From positions 62,001 through 126,000 of the forward strand of contig NZ_JACVPB010000004.1 in the NCBI RefSeq assembly GCF_018882085.1: a DNA stretch of 64,000 bases, read 5' to 3'. Of the stretch, positions 56,241-64,000 are shown piece after piece. The position numbers and the translations under genes are program-made. Within the stretch, counting starts at the first letter, position 1, and every line of letters begins with the position of its first letter. A model generated the notes under the pieces. That model was not told the origin of the DNA, made no database searches, and was given only the letters and a program-made list of their open reading frames with translations. Source of the stretch: Polynucleobacter sp. AP-Reno-20A-A9 (GTDB lineage Bacteria > Pseudomonadota > Gammaproteobacteria > Burkholderiales > Burkholderiaceae).

Positions 56241-58337
56241 ATGAATATGATTTCCCGCTACAAACAATTTATTTACACTTCATTATTGGTGTTGGCCTAT
56301 TGCTTGCCAATGCACACCGCTTTGTCTCAGAGCCAAGCGGAAACCTTGCCCCAGCTTAATGTCACTGGAGTGCGTGAAGGCGGCCAAGGATTCTTATCTC
56401 CAAATAAAGTATTGGCAGGAGATGAACTTCAAAACAAACTTTCTGGAACGCTAGGAGCGACACTTGCCAATGAGTTAGGTTTCTCTGCGACAGGTTATGG
56501 AGCGGGATCGTCAAGACCCGTTATACGTGGCTTGGATGGTGCGCGGGTACAAATCTTGCAGAATGGTTTATCGGTTGGAGATGTTTCTAGCATCTCTCCA
56601 GATCATGCGGTTGCCAGCCCAATGCAAAATACCCATCAGATTGAAATCTTGCGCGGTGCCTCTGCCCTGCTTTATGGATCCGGCTCAAGCGGTGGATTAG
56701 TAAACGTTGTGAATGACCGCATCGTTACTGCAATGCCCGACACCATTTCAGGCGCAATCAATACCAGCTATGAAACCGTGAACCAAGGTAAAACTGCCAA
56801 TATTGAATTAGATGCACCTGCTGGGCCTTTAGCGCTCCATTTTGATTCAGCGATTAGTAATTCCAACAACTATCGCATTCCAGAGTTCGCAGAACAAAGT
56901 GGACCAAATGCCAATTGGTCCATTAATCCTGGTCAGCCAGTAAATACTCCTTATAGCGGCAAACTACCTTTCTCTTTCAGCAATGAAAATAGTATGGGTC
57001 TTGGTGCAAGCTATGTTCGCACAGATGGATATACAGGCATCTCTTTGGAGCGCATGAATCATAACTATGGAATTCCTACTTCAGAAGGTGGTTTTATTCA
57101 GCAGTCTCAGAATCGTTATGATTTTGCTCACCAAACCAATGATCCATTTGATGGTTTTAGTTCGGTCAAAATTAGTGCGGCCAATACCAATTATCAACAT
57201 ACAGAATTTACGAATAATGGAGTTGCTTCTACACAATGGAACAACACTGCTACCGAGGCAAGGCTAGAGTTGGCGCACACAGAATTACTTGGATCTAAGG
57301 GCATATTAGGTGCGCAAATTATCGGCGCAACCCTCAATGCCACTGATTTATCCACCAATAATTACGCCATTGTGCCGCAGACAAAATCAAATTCATCCGC
57401 ACTCTTCCTGGTTGAAGAAGGGCGCTACGGCCCCTTAAAAACAAGTCTTGGGGCTCGTTATAGCTATGCTACTCAAAATCCGAATTCAGGGACGCAGTTC
57501 CCAAGCGCAAATAGCCAAGAATTTATTCCCACCTCTTATGCCCCCCCATCTTTGCAGAGTAGACAATTTAATTTGATGTCCTACTCAGCCGGAGGAATGT
57601 TGGATGTTGCTAGAGGATACGGCCTAGGTCTTGCTTATACAGTATCTCAAAGAGCCCCTTCTGCACAAGAGCTTTACTCTTATGGTCCGCATGATTCAAC
57701 TGCAACATTCGATATCGGAAATGCAAATTTAAGCACCGAAACTTCGCATAATCTAGAGCTAAGCTTTCAGAAAAGCTTAGGGTTGATCCGAAGCAAGGCC
57801 AGCATCTATAGAAACCAGTTTAGCAACTACATTTATGGCTACTACACTGGGGCCTACAGCCAAGCTAATGAAAACTTTTCCGTGGTTCAAGCCTCTCAAG
57901 CCAATGCATCCATTCAAGGCGCGGAAGCGGAGCTTAGTTATAACTGGAATGAAACCGGCATTGGAGGTAGATTATTTGGGGATGTATCGCAAGGAACATT
58001 CACCGCAGGAGGCAATCTACCTCTGCAGCCAGCTCCTCGTTTAGGAACTGAATTAGCTTACCAACGTAACGGCTGGTTAACAAGTGCCACCTATATTTAC
58101 AGCTACCAACAAAATAAATTGGCTAGCTGGGAAATTGGCCCAACCCCAAGTTACAACCTGGTGAATGCCAATCTTTCCTATACAGAGCGCATTGGAAAAG
58201 TAAATTGGACTGGCTATTTGATGTTGAAGAATCTCTTAAATGAAGAGATACGCTACGCAACTTCACCGATGGCAGTAAGGCTATATGCTCCACAACCAGG
58301 AAGAAGTTTGATGGTTGGTGTTAGGGCTGCCTTTTAA
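56241..58337 (+). CDS. TonB-dependent outer-membrane receptor, ZnuD-like
   Basis: A 698-residue receptor with a signal peptide (about 1-32), then a TonB-box-like PQLNVTG, a plug domain (about 45-165) and a beta-barrel ending in SLMVGVRAAF with terminal Phe. The plug has RPVIRGLDGARVQILQNGL, SISPDHAV and EILRGASALLYGSGSSGGLVNVV, matching the ZnuD/zinc-type subgroup. The substrate is probably a metal such as zinc. It is convergent with glmM with a 7-nt gap. Confidence 0.88.
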   Translation: MNMISRYKQFIYTSLLVLAYCLPMHTALSQSQAETLPQLNVTGVREGGQGFLSPNKVLAGDELQNKLSGTLGATLANELGFSATGYGAGSSRPVIRGLDGARVQILQNGLSVGDVSSISPDHAVASPMQNTHQIEILRGASALLYGSGSSGGLVNVVNDRIVTAMPDTISGAINTSYETVNQGKTANIELDAPAGPLALHFDSAISNSNNYRIPEFAEQSGPNANWSINPGQPVNTPYSGKLPFSFSNENSMGLGASYVRTDGYTGISLERMNHNYGIPTSEGGFIQQSQNRYDFAHQTNDPFDGFSSVKISAANTNYQHTEFTNNGVASTQWNNTATEARLELAHTELLGSKGILGAQIIGATLNATDLSTNNYAIVPQTKSNSSALFLVEEGRYGPLKTSLGARYSYATQNPNSGTQFPSANSQEFIPTSYAPPSLQSRQFNLMSYSAGGMLDVARGYGLGLAYTVSQRAPSAQELYSYGPHDSTATFDIGNANLSTETSHNLELSFQKSLGLIRSKASIYRNQFSNYIYGYYTGAYSQANENFSVVQASQANASIQGAEAELSYNWNETGIGGRLFGDVSQGTFTAGGNLPLQPAPRLGTELAYQRNGWLTSATYIYSYQQNKLASWEIGPTPSYNLVNANLSYTERIGKVNWTGYLMLKNLLNEEIRYATSPMAVRLYAPQPGRSLMVGVRAAF

Positions 58338-58344
58338 GAATACG

Positions 58345-59688
58345 CTAAGCAGTTGGGACTAAATCGGCAATGCTCTTGGCAGCCTTCAAAGCAACTTCAC
58401 CATTCTGAGTTTCAACCATGACACGCAATAGAGGTTCAGTGCCAGAGGCACGTATCAGAACCCTACCAATATTTTGGAGTTCAATCTCAACCTTGGTAAT
58501 TTGATTTTTTAGCTTCTCATCCGTCTTCCAGTCATAACCGGACTTGTATCTCACATTTAAAAGCACCTGCGGGAATACTGTGACGGCATCCAATAATTGC
58601 GCAAGACTTTTTTTGTTTTGACTCATCGCTGCCAACACTTGAAGCGCCGCAATCGTGCCATCACCTGTGGAGTGCTGGTCAAGGCAAAGCAAGTGTCCCG
58701 AACCTTCGCCACCGATAATCCACCCATTCTGTTTTAGTAGTTCCAATACATAACGATCGCCTACATTCGCGCGCTCAAAACCGATGCCCAGTTCTTTGAT
58801 GGCGTTTTCAACAGCAAGATTAGTCATTAGAGTGCCCACAGCTCCACCAATCTGCTGGCCACGATCTAAACGATCTTTTGCCAATACATATAGAAGTTCA
58901 TCACCATTAAATAGACGACCAGAGGCATCTACCATTTGCAAGCGATCGGCATCACCATCAAGTGCAATACCTAAATCTGCCTTTACTTCCTTAACTTTTG
59001 TAATTAAGGCGGCAGGAGCTGTCGCTCCACAACCATCATTGATATTGCGACCGTCAGGGCTAACGCCGATGGAGATCACTTCAGCACCTAACTCATGGAA
59101 AACATGGGGGGCTGTGTGATATGCAGCACCATTGGCGCAATCCACCACAAGCTTCAATCCCCTGAGATTAAGCTCGCCAGGAAATGTAGATTTACAAAAC
59201 TCAATATAACGCCCTGCAGCATCATCCAAACGAAAAGCCTTGCCAAGCTCTTTTGAATTTACGCAACCCATGGGCTTTTCTAATTCAGCTTCAATAGCCA
59301 GCTCAAATTCATCAGATAACTTATCGCCTTTAGCAGAGAAGAACTTGATGCCGTTATCTTGATAGGGATTGTGAGAGGCTGAGATCACTAAGCCAGCAGA
59401 CAAACGCAATGCCTTAGTGAGGTATGCAACGCCAGGGGTTGGAATAGGACCACAGAGCATGACGTCAACACCTGCGGCAGCAAAACCAGCCTCTAAGGCA
59501 GCTTCCAATAAATATCCTGATACCCGAGTGTCTTTGCCGATGAGAATTTTGCAACGTTCACCCGGCCTGGCATCACGTGTTAATACTTTGCCAGCAGCAT
59601 AGCCGAGGCGAGTCATAAACTCCGGAACGATCGGGAACAGCCCCACTTCACCTCGAATACCGTCAGTGCCAAAGTATTGTTTTTTCAT
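58345..59688 (-). CDS. glmM: Phosphoglucosamine mutase
   Basis: A 447-residue enzyme converting glucosamine-6-phosphate to glucosamine-1-phosphate for peptidoglycan and LPS precursors. It has [12 protein letters not shown] at the start, the phosphoserine loop [17 protein letters not shown] (Ser about 100), the metal loop [20 protein letters not shown], and the C-terminal [14 protein letters not shown]. The ATG at 59688 gives the family start [10 protein letters not shown]; a 17-codon longer reading runs into the folP end. Confidence 0.96.
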   Translation of the reverse strand: MKKQYFGTDGIRGEVGLFPIVPEFMTRLGYAAGKVLTRDARPGERCKILIGKDTRVSGYLLEAALEAGFAAAGVDVMLCGPIPTPGVAYLTKALRLSAGLVISASHNPYQDNGIKFFSAKGDKLSDEFELAIEAELEKPMGCVNSKELGKAFRLDDAAGRYIEFCKSTFPGELNLRGLKLVVDCANGAAYHTAPHVFHELGAEVISIGVSPDGRNINDGCGATAPAALITKVKEVKADLGIALDGDADRLQMVDASGRLFNGDELLYVLAKDRLDRGQQIGGAVGTLMTNLAVENAIKELGIGFERANVGDRYVLELLKQNGWIIGGEGSGHLLCLDQHSTGDGTIAALQVLAAMSQNKKSLAQLLDAVTVFPQVLLNVRYKSGYDWKTDEKLKNQITKVEIELQNIGRVLIRASGTEPLLRVMVETQNGEVALKAAKSIADLVPTA

Positions 59689-59717
59689 GTATTTAATTAT
59701 AAAACTTAGATAATTAA

Positions 59718-60557
59718 CTAAGTATTTATAGCCTCCCAAAGCTTCAGGGCATCAACAGTCTGGGCAACATCATGAACCCGGACTATTTGAGCGCCACGAT
59801 CGGCGGCCATAATTGCTGCGGCAACGCTTGGGGCAACTCGATCGTTAGTGTCTTTTCCAGTAATTTTGCCGATCATCGATTTACGCGAAATCCCCGCCAA
59901 AACTGGAAAGCCTAAAGTGCTGAAGTCGTCAAAGTTTGCCAACATCTTGAGGTTATGCTCCAAACTCTTGCCAAAGCCAAAACCTGGATCAATAGCAATC
60001 CGTTCCTCGCTAATGCCTTTGGAAATGAGGAGCTCCGCCCTATTCATTAGAAATCTTTTTACCTCTGTAATGACGTCATGATATTCAGGGTTAAATTGCA
60101 TTGTTAAGGGATCACGTTGCATGTGCATCAATACAATGCCGCAGTCTCGACTTTCCATCACAGCCTCTAATGCATCCGCTTGTCTTAGAGCCCAAATATC
60201 ATTTACACAATCTACGCCAACATGCAATGCTTGGCGCATTGTTTCTGCTTTATAGGTATCTATCGATAAAGGTACGCCGCAATCTCTAAGCGCCTCAATT
60301 ACCGGTAGAACTCTATCCAACTCTTCTTGTAACTCAACTGGCTCAGCACCTGGACGGGTTGATTCACCGCCAATGTCAATAAGATCAACTCCGTTTTGAA
60401 TCATCAACCCTGCTTGTGCAATAGCATCCTTAGAGCTTCTGAATTTACCGCCATCAGAAAAGGAGTCTGGGGTTGCATTCAGAATACCCATCACTATCGG
60501 GCGCTTGCGTTTGCTGAAATCAAAAAGAAAACGCCCACAACGCCAAGTTGTGGGCAT
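59718..60557 (-). CDS. folP: Dihydropteroate synthase
   Basis: A 279-residue TIM-barrel enzyme joining pABA to dihydropterin pyrophosphate in folate synthesis, the sulfonamide target. It has the diagnostic [19 protein letters not shown] and [14 protein letters not shown], and later [17 protein letters not shown] and GISRKSMIG. The ATG at 60557 gives the family start ([10 protein letters not shown]). Earlier in-frame starts (ATG 60581, TTG 60584) also exist and none has a good ribosome binding site. The ftsH terminator hairpin overlaps this start. Confidence 0.95.
   Translation of the reverse strand: MPTTWRCGRFLFDFSKRKRPIVMGILNATPDSFSDGGKFRSSKDAIAQAGLMIQNGVDLIDIGGESTRPGAEPVELQEELDRVLPVIEALRDCGVPLSIDTYKAETMRQALHVGVDCVNDIWALRQADALEAVMESRDCGIVLMHMQRDPLTMQFNPEYHDVITEVKRFLMNRAELLISKGISEERIAIDPGFGFGKSLEHNLKMLANFDDFSTLGFPVLAGISRKSMIGKITGKDTNDRVAPSVAAAIMAADRGAQIVRVHDVAQTVDALKLWEAINT
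60521..60555 (-). terminator. ftsH terminator overlapping the folP start
   Basis: GCCCACAAC (60533-60541) pairs perfectly with GTTGTGGGC (60547-60555) around GCCAA. On the minus strand it is followed by GTTTTCTTTTT. The stem begins in the folP start codon, so it could act as an attenuator as well as ending ftsH transcripts. Confidence 0.7.
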
Positions 60558-60605
60558 CTCATGAAGGCTTTGACAATGCATCAAAGACTGCGGCTTATAG
60601 AATAG

Positions 60606-62483
60606 TTAAGCAGTGGCTGGAGCGCTGCCAGTCGCAGGACCAGGGGTACCAGCAGAATTACCAAACTGAGTAGCTGGAGGCGGCTTAGGGGCCCGTGGTG
60701 GGCGACCTTCCATAATGTCATTGATCTGTTCCGCATCAATGGTTTCCCATTCAAGCAAAGCCGCAACCATTGCTTCAACCTTATCTCGGTTTTGCTCCAA
60801 GATTGATCTAGCTAAAGCATATTGACTATCAATCAAAGTACGAATTTCTGCATCTACTTTTTGTTGAGTAAGCTCAGATACTGTTTTAGTGCTGTTCCGG
60901 CCAAAAATACTTTCTGACTCAGTATCAACATAAACCATCGTGCCCAAGCTATCACTCATGCCATAACGAGTCACCATATCACGCGCCATCTTCGTAGCGC
61001 GCTCAAAGTCATTTGAGGCGCCCGTACTGGATGAATGCAGGAATACCTCTTCAGCGGCACGGCCACCAAACAAAATAGCCAACTCCTCCATCATGCGATC
61101 TTTGTATAAGTTCACACGATCAAATTCCGGCAACTGCCAAGTCACACCTAGAGCCATGCCTCGCGGCATGATGGTAACTTTATGAACGGGGTCTGCTTTA
61201 GGTAAAACCTTAGCTACAACAGCATGACCGGACTCATGATAAGCAGTATTACGACGCTCTTCTTCACGCATAACAGCCGACTTGCGCTCAGGACCCATAT
61301 AGATCTTGTCTTTAGCGTCTTCAAAGTCTTTCATATCCACTGCACGCTTATTACGACGAGCCGCAAACAGCGCAGACTCATTTACCAAGTTCGCCAAATC
61401 CGCTCCTGAAAAACCGGGAGTGCCGCGAGCCAAAACAGCAGCATTAACATCGGGATCAATCGGAACTTTGCGCATATGCACTTGCAAAATTTGCTCGCGA
61501 CCACGAATGTCTGGCAAACCAACGTGCACTTGACGGTCGAAGCGTCCTGGACGCAATAAAGCCTTGTCTAATACATCGGAGCGGTTGGTGGCAGCGACAA
61601 CGATAACGCCACTATTACTTTCAAAACCATCCATCTCCACGAGCATTTGGTTGAGCGTTTGTTCACGTTCATCATTACCGCCACCCATGCCGGCACCGCG
61701 GTGACGACCAACAGCATCAATCTCATCAATAAAGATGATGCAAGGAGAGTTTTTCTTGGCGTTTTCGAACATGTCACGCACACGTGATGCGCCAACACCA
61801 ACGAACATCTCCACAAAGTCAGAACCAGAGATCGAGAAGAAAGGAACCTTTGCTTCGCCTGCGATTGCACGGGCTAAAAGGGTCTTACCAGTACCTGGAG
61901 GCCCAACGAGCAATACACCATGCGGAATGCGACCACCAAGCTTTTGAAACTTTTGCGGATCTTTTAAGAAATCGACAATCTCAAAGACTTCTTCTTTTGC
62001 CTCATCGCAACCAGCGACATCAGCAAAGGTGACTGTGTTGCTGTTCTCGTCAATTAAACGCGCTTTAGACTTACCAAAAGAGAATGCACCACCCTTACCG
62101 CCACCTTGCATTTGACGCATCATGAAAAACCAAAAACCAATAATGAGCAAGGTGGGTCCAAGATAGTACAAAGCAGAAACCAACATGTTTGGTTCGTCAT
62201 CAGCTTTACCAGTAACCTGGACACCATACTTCATGAGGTCGCCCACCATCCAGATATCACCTGGAGAGATGATGGAGTATTTATTGCCATCAGCAGGTGT
62301 TACTTGCAATGTACGACCTTGTACATCTACACGCTTTACTTTGCCGGCTTTGGCGTCATCCATGAATTGGGAATACGTCACCTGAGTTTGGTCCCTAGGC
62401 TTATCAAACTGTTTAAAAACAGTGAAAAGCACCAAGCCCACAATGAGCCACACACCGATTTTTTGGAACATATTGCTGTTCAA
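60606..62483 (-). CDS. ftsH: ATP-dependent zinc metalloprotease FtsH
   Basis: A 625-residue membrane AAA protease for membrane and regulatory proteins. It has two membrane helices (about 8-25 and 104-122), Walker [14 protein letters not shown], Walker [12 protein letters not shown], the SRH region [21 protein letters not shown], and the zinc site HESGHAVVA (HExxH). The C-terminus ends in an Ala/Pro/Gly-rich tail. It lies downstream of rlmE, the usual rlmE-ftsH-folP-glmM order. Confidence 0.98.
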   Translation of the reverse strand: MNSNMFQKIGVWLIVGLVLFTVFKQFDKPRDQTQVTYSQFMDDAKAGKVKRVDVQGRTLQVTPADGNKYSIISPGDIWMVGDLMKYGVQVTGKADDEPNMLVSALYYLGPTLLIIGFWFFMMRQMQGGGKGGAFSFGKSKARLIDENSNTVTFADVAGCDEAKEEVFEIVDFLKDPQKFQKLGGRIPHGVLLVGPPGTGKTLLARAIAGEAKVPFFSISGSDFVEMFVGVGASRVRDMFENAKKNSPCIIFIDEIDAVGRHRGAGMGGGNDEREQTLNQMLVEMDGFESNSGVIVVAATNRSDVLDKALLRPGRFDRQVHVGLPDIRGREQILQVHMRKVPIDPDVNAAVLARGTPGFSGADLANLVNESALFAARRNKRAVDMKDFEDAKDKIYMGPERKSAVMREEERRNTAYHESGHAVVAKVLPKADPVHKVTIMPRGMALGVTWQLPEFDRVNLYKDRMMEELAILFGGRAAEEVFLHSSSTGASNDFERATKMARDMVTRYGMSDSLGTMVYVDTESESIFGRNSTKTVSELTQQKVDAEIRTLIDSQYALARSILEQNRDKVEAMVAALLEWETIDAEQINDIMEGRPPRAPKPPPATQFGNSAGTPGPATGSAPATA

Positions 62484-62585
62484 AATGAGTCCTTTTCTGG
62501 ATTGATCCAGGAGTTAAAGCGATTTGCTTCCTAAGTATTTCATTCTACTACCACCCTTTTTCAAGGGCTAATGGCATATTTATTT

Positions 62586-62615
62586 AATAAACCCCCTCTA
62601 ATTTGGGGGGTTATT
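62586..62615 (-). terminator. Terminator between rlmE and ftsH
   Basis: AATAAACCCCC and GGGGGGTTATT pair around TCTAATTT, with A/T-rich flanks, 15 nt past the rlmE stop. The T-tract on the minus strand is short (TTTATT), so partial read-through to ftsH is likely. Confidence 0.65.
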
Positions 62616-62630
62616 AGGCATATTTGCTAC

Positions 62631-63305
62631 TTACTTTGGTTGCTTTAGGTTTCTACCCAATAAGAAGATTTCTGAAGACTTAGCCCTTGATGCCTTTGGT
62701 TTGCGGGAAGCAACCGTTTTGAAGATCTTTTTAAAGGATTCCACTATTTGGCTATAGCCACTACCGTTAAAGCACTTAATCAAAAGTGCACCTTCAGGTT
62801 TTAGATGGGCGGTAGCAAAGTCTAGCGCTATCTCTGCCAAAAAAGCCATTCTGGCCGCATCAGCTACGCCTACTCCTGAAAGATTTGGCGCCATATCCGA
62901 TAGAACCAAATCCACCTTGCCTCCAGCACTCTTTGGCAAGAGCGCCTCTAAAGCAGCAAGCCCCTCATCCTCCCTAAAGTCACCCTGAATAAAGCTCACA
63001 TCAGCAATATCTTCCATTGGCAAAATATCAATAGCGATGATTTGACCATCAGGCTTGCCAGATTCTATTTTGGGATTACTTTTACCAAGCTCGGTGAGGC
63101 GATTGCGAACGTACTGAGACCAACTCCCAGGAGCGCTCCCTAGGTCCACAATGGCCATACCCGCTTTGATGAGGTGATCTTGCTCATCTATTTCACTGAG
63201 CTTATAAACCGCTCTAGCGCGATAACCCTCTTTCTGGGCCATCTTCACATAGGGATCAGTTAAATGATCCTGCAACCAACTTTTATTAAATTTATTCTTT
63301 GCCAC
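62631..63305 (-). CDS. rlmE: 23S rRNA (uridine-2'-O-)-methyltransferase
   Basis: A 224-residue FtsJ/RrmJ enzyme that methylates the ribose of U2552 in the ribosomal A-loop. It has the SAM loop [13 protein letters not shown] and the catalytic K-D-K-E residues: Lys in ARAVYKL, Asp in [11 protein letters not shown], Lys in ALLIKCFNG and Glu near the C-terminal half. It is divergent from the yhbY-type gene. Confidence 0.95.
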   Translation of the reverse strand: MAKNKFNKSWLQDHLTDPYVKMAQKEGYRARAVYKLSEIDEQDHLIKAGMAIVDLGSAPGSWSQYVRNRLTELGKSNPKIESGKPDGQIIAIDILPMEDIADVSFIQGDFREDEGLAALEALLPKSAGGKVDLVLSDMAPNLSGVGVADAARMAFLAEIALDFATAHLKPEGALLIKCFNGSGYSQIVESFKKIFKTVASRKPKASRAKSSEIFLLGRNLKQPK

Positions 63306-63431
63306 AACTTACCCACTTTCGCCGTCTATTTTCCTGGTTTCTGCTCTCTAAAGCAAAAGGAATCGATCAAAATACAGGCAAATTCAAGCTAAATAGGCAT
63401 TTTTGACCCTCAATGCTCTATCATAATCCCC

Positions 63432-64000
63432 ATGACTGCACTTACCATTACCCCTGCACAACGTAAATCCCTCAAAGCTGATGCGCACGACTTAAGTCCT
63501 GTTGTCATGATTGGTGGCGACGGTTTAACACCTGCTGTAATCAAAGAAGCTAAATTAGCTATCAATCACCACGGGTTAATTAAGATCCGAGTTTTTGGTG
63601 ATGAGCGTGAAGCTCGTGTTGCTATTTATGAAGAGCTCTGCGACAAACTTGGTGCCGCTCCAGTTCAGCATATTGGTAAATTGCTCGTGTTGTGGAAACC
63701 AAAAGATGTGGTGGATGAGGCATTTAGCAATCTAGGTAGATCAAGTAAGCAAACTAAAAAATCTTTGCAAGCTCCTCGTACAAAACGCCAGCCAAATCGT
63801 GCTCCAGCAAAAGCTGGTGTTCGTACAAGCACCTCTGAAAGATCTGATCGTCGCTCAGCTTCAAATGCAGCACCATTTGCAAGAGCTGCAGCAGTGAAAT
63901 CGGCAACACCTAAGAAACGGGTATTGCGTTCTGAAGCAGCGGAATCCAAAATTGGTTGGTCATCTCCTGGTTACAGAAAAGCAGTTGCCGCACCGGCACC
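63432..64000 (+). CDS. yhbY: YhbY-type CRM-domain RNA-binding protein (3' end outside window)
   Basis: At least 189 residues from the ATG at 63432. The first 90 or so are a CRM domain: the start TITPAQRKSLKADAHDLSPV, the GxxG-type loop VVMIGGDGLTPAVI, and HHGLIKIRVFG. YhbY proteins bind pre-50S ribosomal particles. The rest is a long basic tail rich in Lys, Arg, Ser and Ala, much longer than in E. coli YhbY and typical of betaproteobacterial forms. The gene is divergent from rlmE, a conserved arrangement. Confidence 0.9.
   Translation, partial: MTALTITPAQRKSLKADAHDLSPVVMIGGDGLTPAVIKEAKLAINHHGLIKIRVFGDEREARVAIYEELCDKLGAAPVQHIGKLLVLWKPKDVVDEAFSNLGRSSKQTKKSLQAPRTKRQPNRAPAKAGVRTSTSERSDRRSASNAAPFARAAAVKSATPKKRVLRSEAAESKIGWSSPGYRKAVAAPA

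Overview
The window reads as a chromosomal stretch of a small-genome freshwater betaproteobacterium of the Burkholderiaceae, most like Polynucleobacter. The case rests on moderate GC content, dense gene packing, and typical betaproteobacterial neighbourhoods: pyrG-kdsA-eno-ftsB, mltG-tmk-holB-tatD, and rlmE-ftsH-folP-glmM. The species call is inferred from gene content and protein character; no search was run.

Layout. 1-38.9 kb is ordinary core genome. It holds the 3' part of purL, a spermidine-synthase-like methyltransferase, acnB, the pyrG-kdsA-eno-ftsB run, hslO, gltX, a tRNA-Ala/Glu/Asp cluster, a hyi-glxR glyoxylate pair, small envelope and hydrolase genes, the mltG-tmk-holB-tatD operon, ygfZ, selO, msrB, yciB-bolA-ppiC, an MFS transporter, aroC, yihY, wrbA, an FAD-linked dehydrogenase, a fluoroacetate-dehalogenase-like hydrolase and several small exported proteins.

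38.9-55.6 kb is an integrated genomic island. Its right end is an intact tRNA-Arg(TCT) gene. A 47-bp copy of the tRNA 3' half, running from the anticodon loop to the CCA end, lies 16.65 kb away at the left end. Inside are a full-length tyrosine integrase, a short FimB/XerC-like recombinase, a clamp-loader-like AAA ATPase and several unrecognised genes. The cargo has two parts. One is a CHAT/caspase-like protease beside a four-cysteine zinc-ribbon protein. The other is a 1493-residue glycine-rich autotransporter next to a compact cluster of sulfotransferase, APS kinase (cysC), an atypical cytochrome P450, an acyl carrier protein and an unrecognised, possibly acyltransferase-like protein. Five copies of a short hairpin repeat (core GTCGG-loop-CCGAC followed by WCTA), all in the same orientation, sit at both ends of the island and at module boundaries inside it.

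55.6-64 kb returns to core genome: tRNA-Arg and tRNA-Pro, a DUF2946-like small protein with a ZnuD-like TonB-dependent receptor, glmM, folP, ftsH, rlmE, and the start of a yhbY-type RNA-binding protein cut by the window edge.

The best candidates for something undescribed are the sulfation/P450/ACP cluster beside the autotransporter, the CHAT plus zinc-ribbon pair, and the module-punctuating hairpin repeats.
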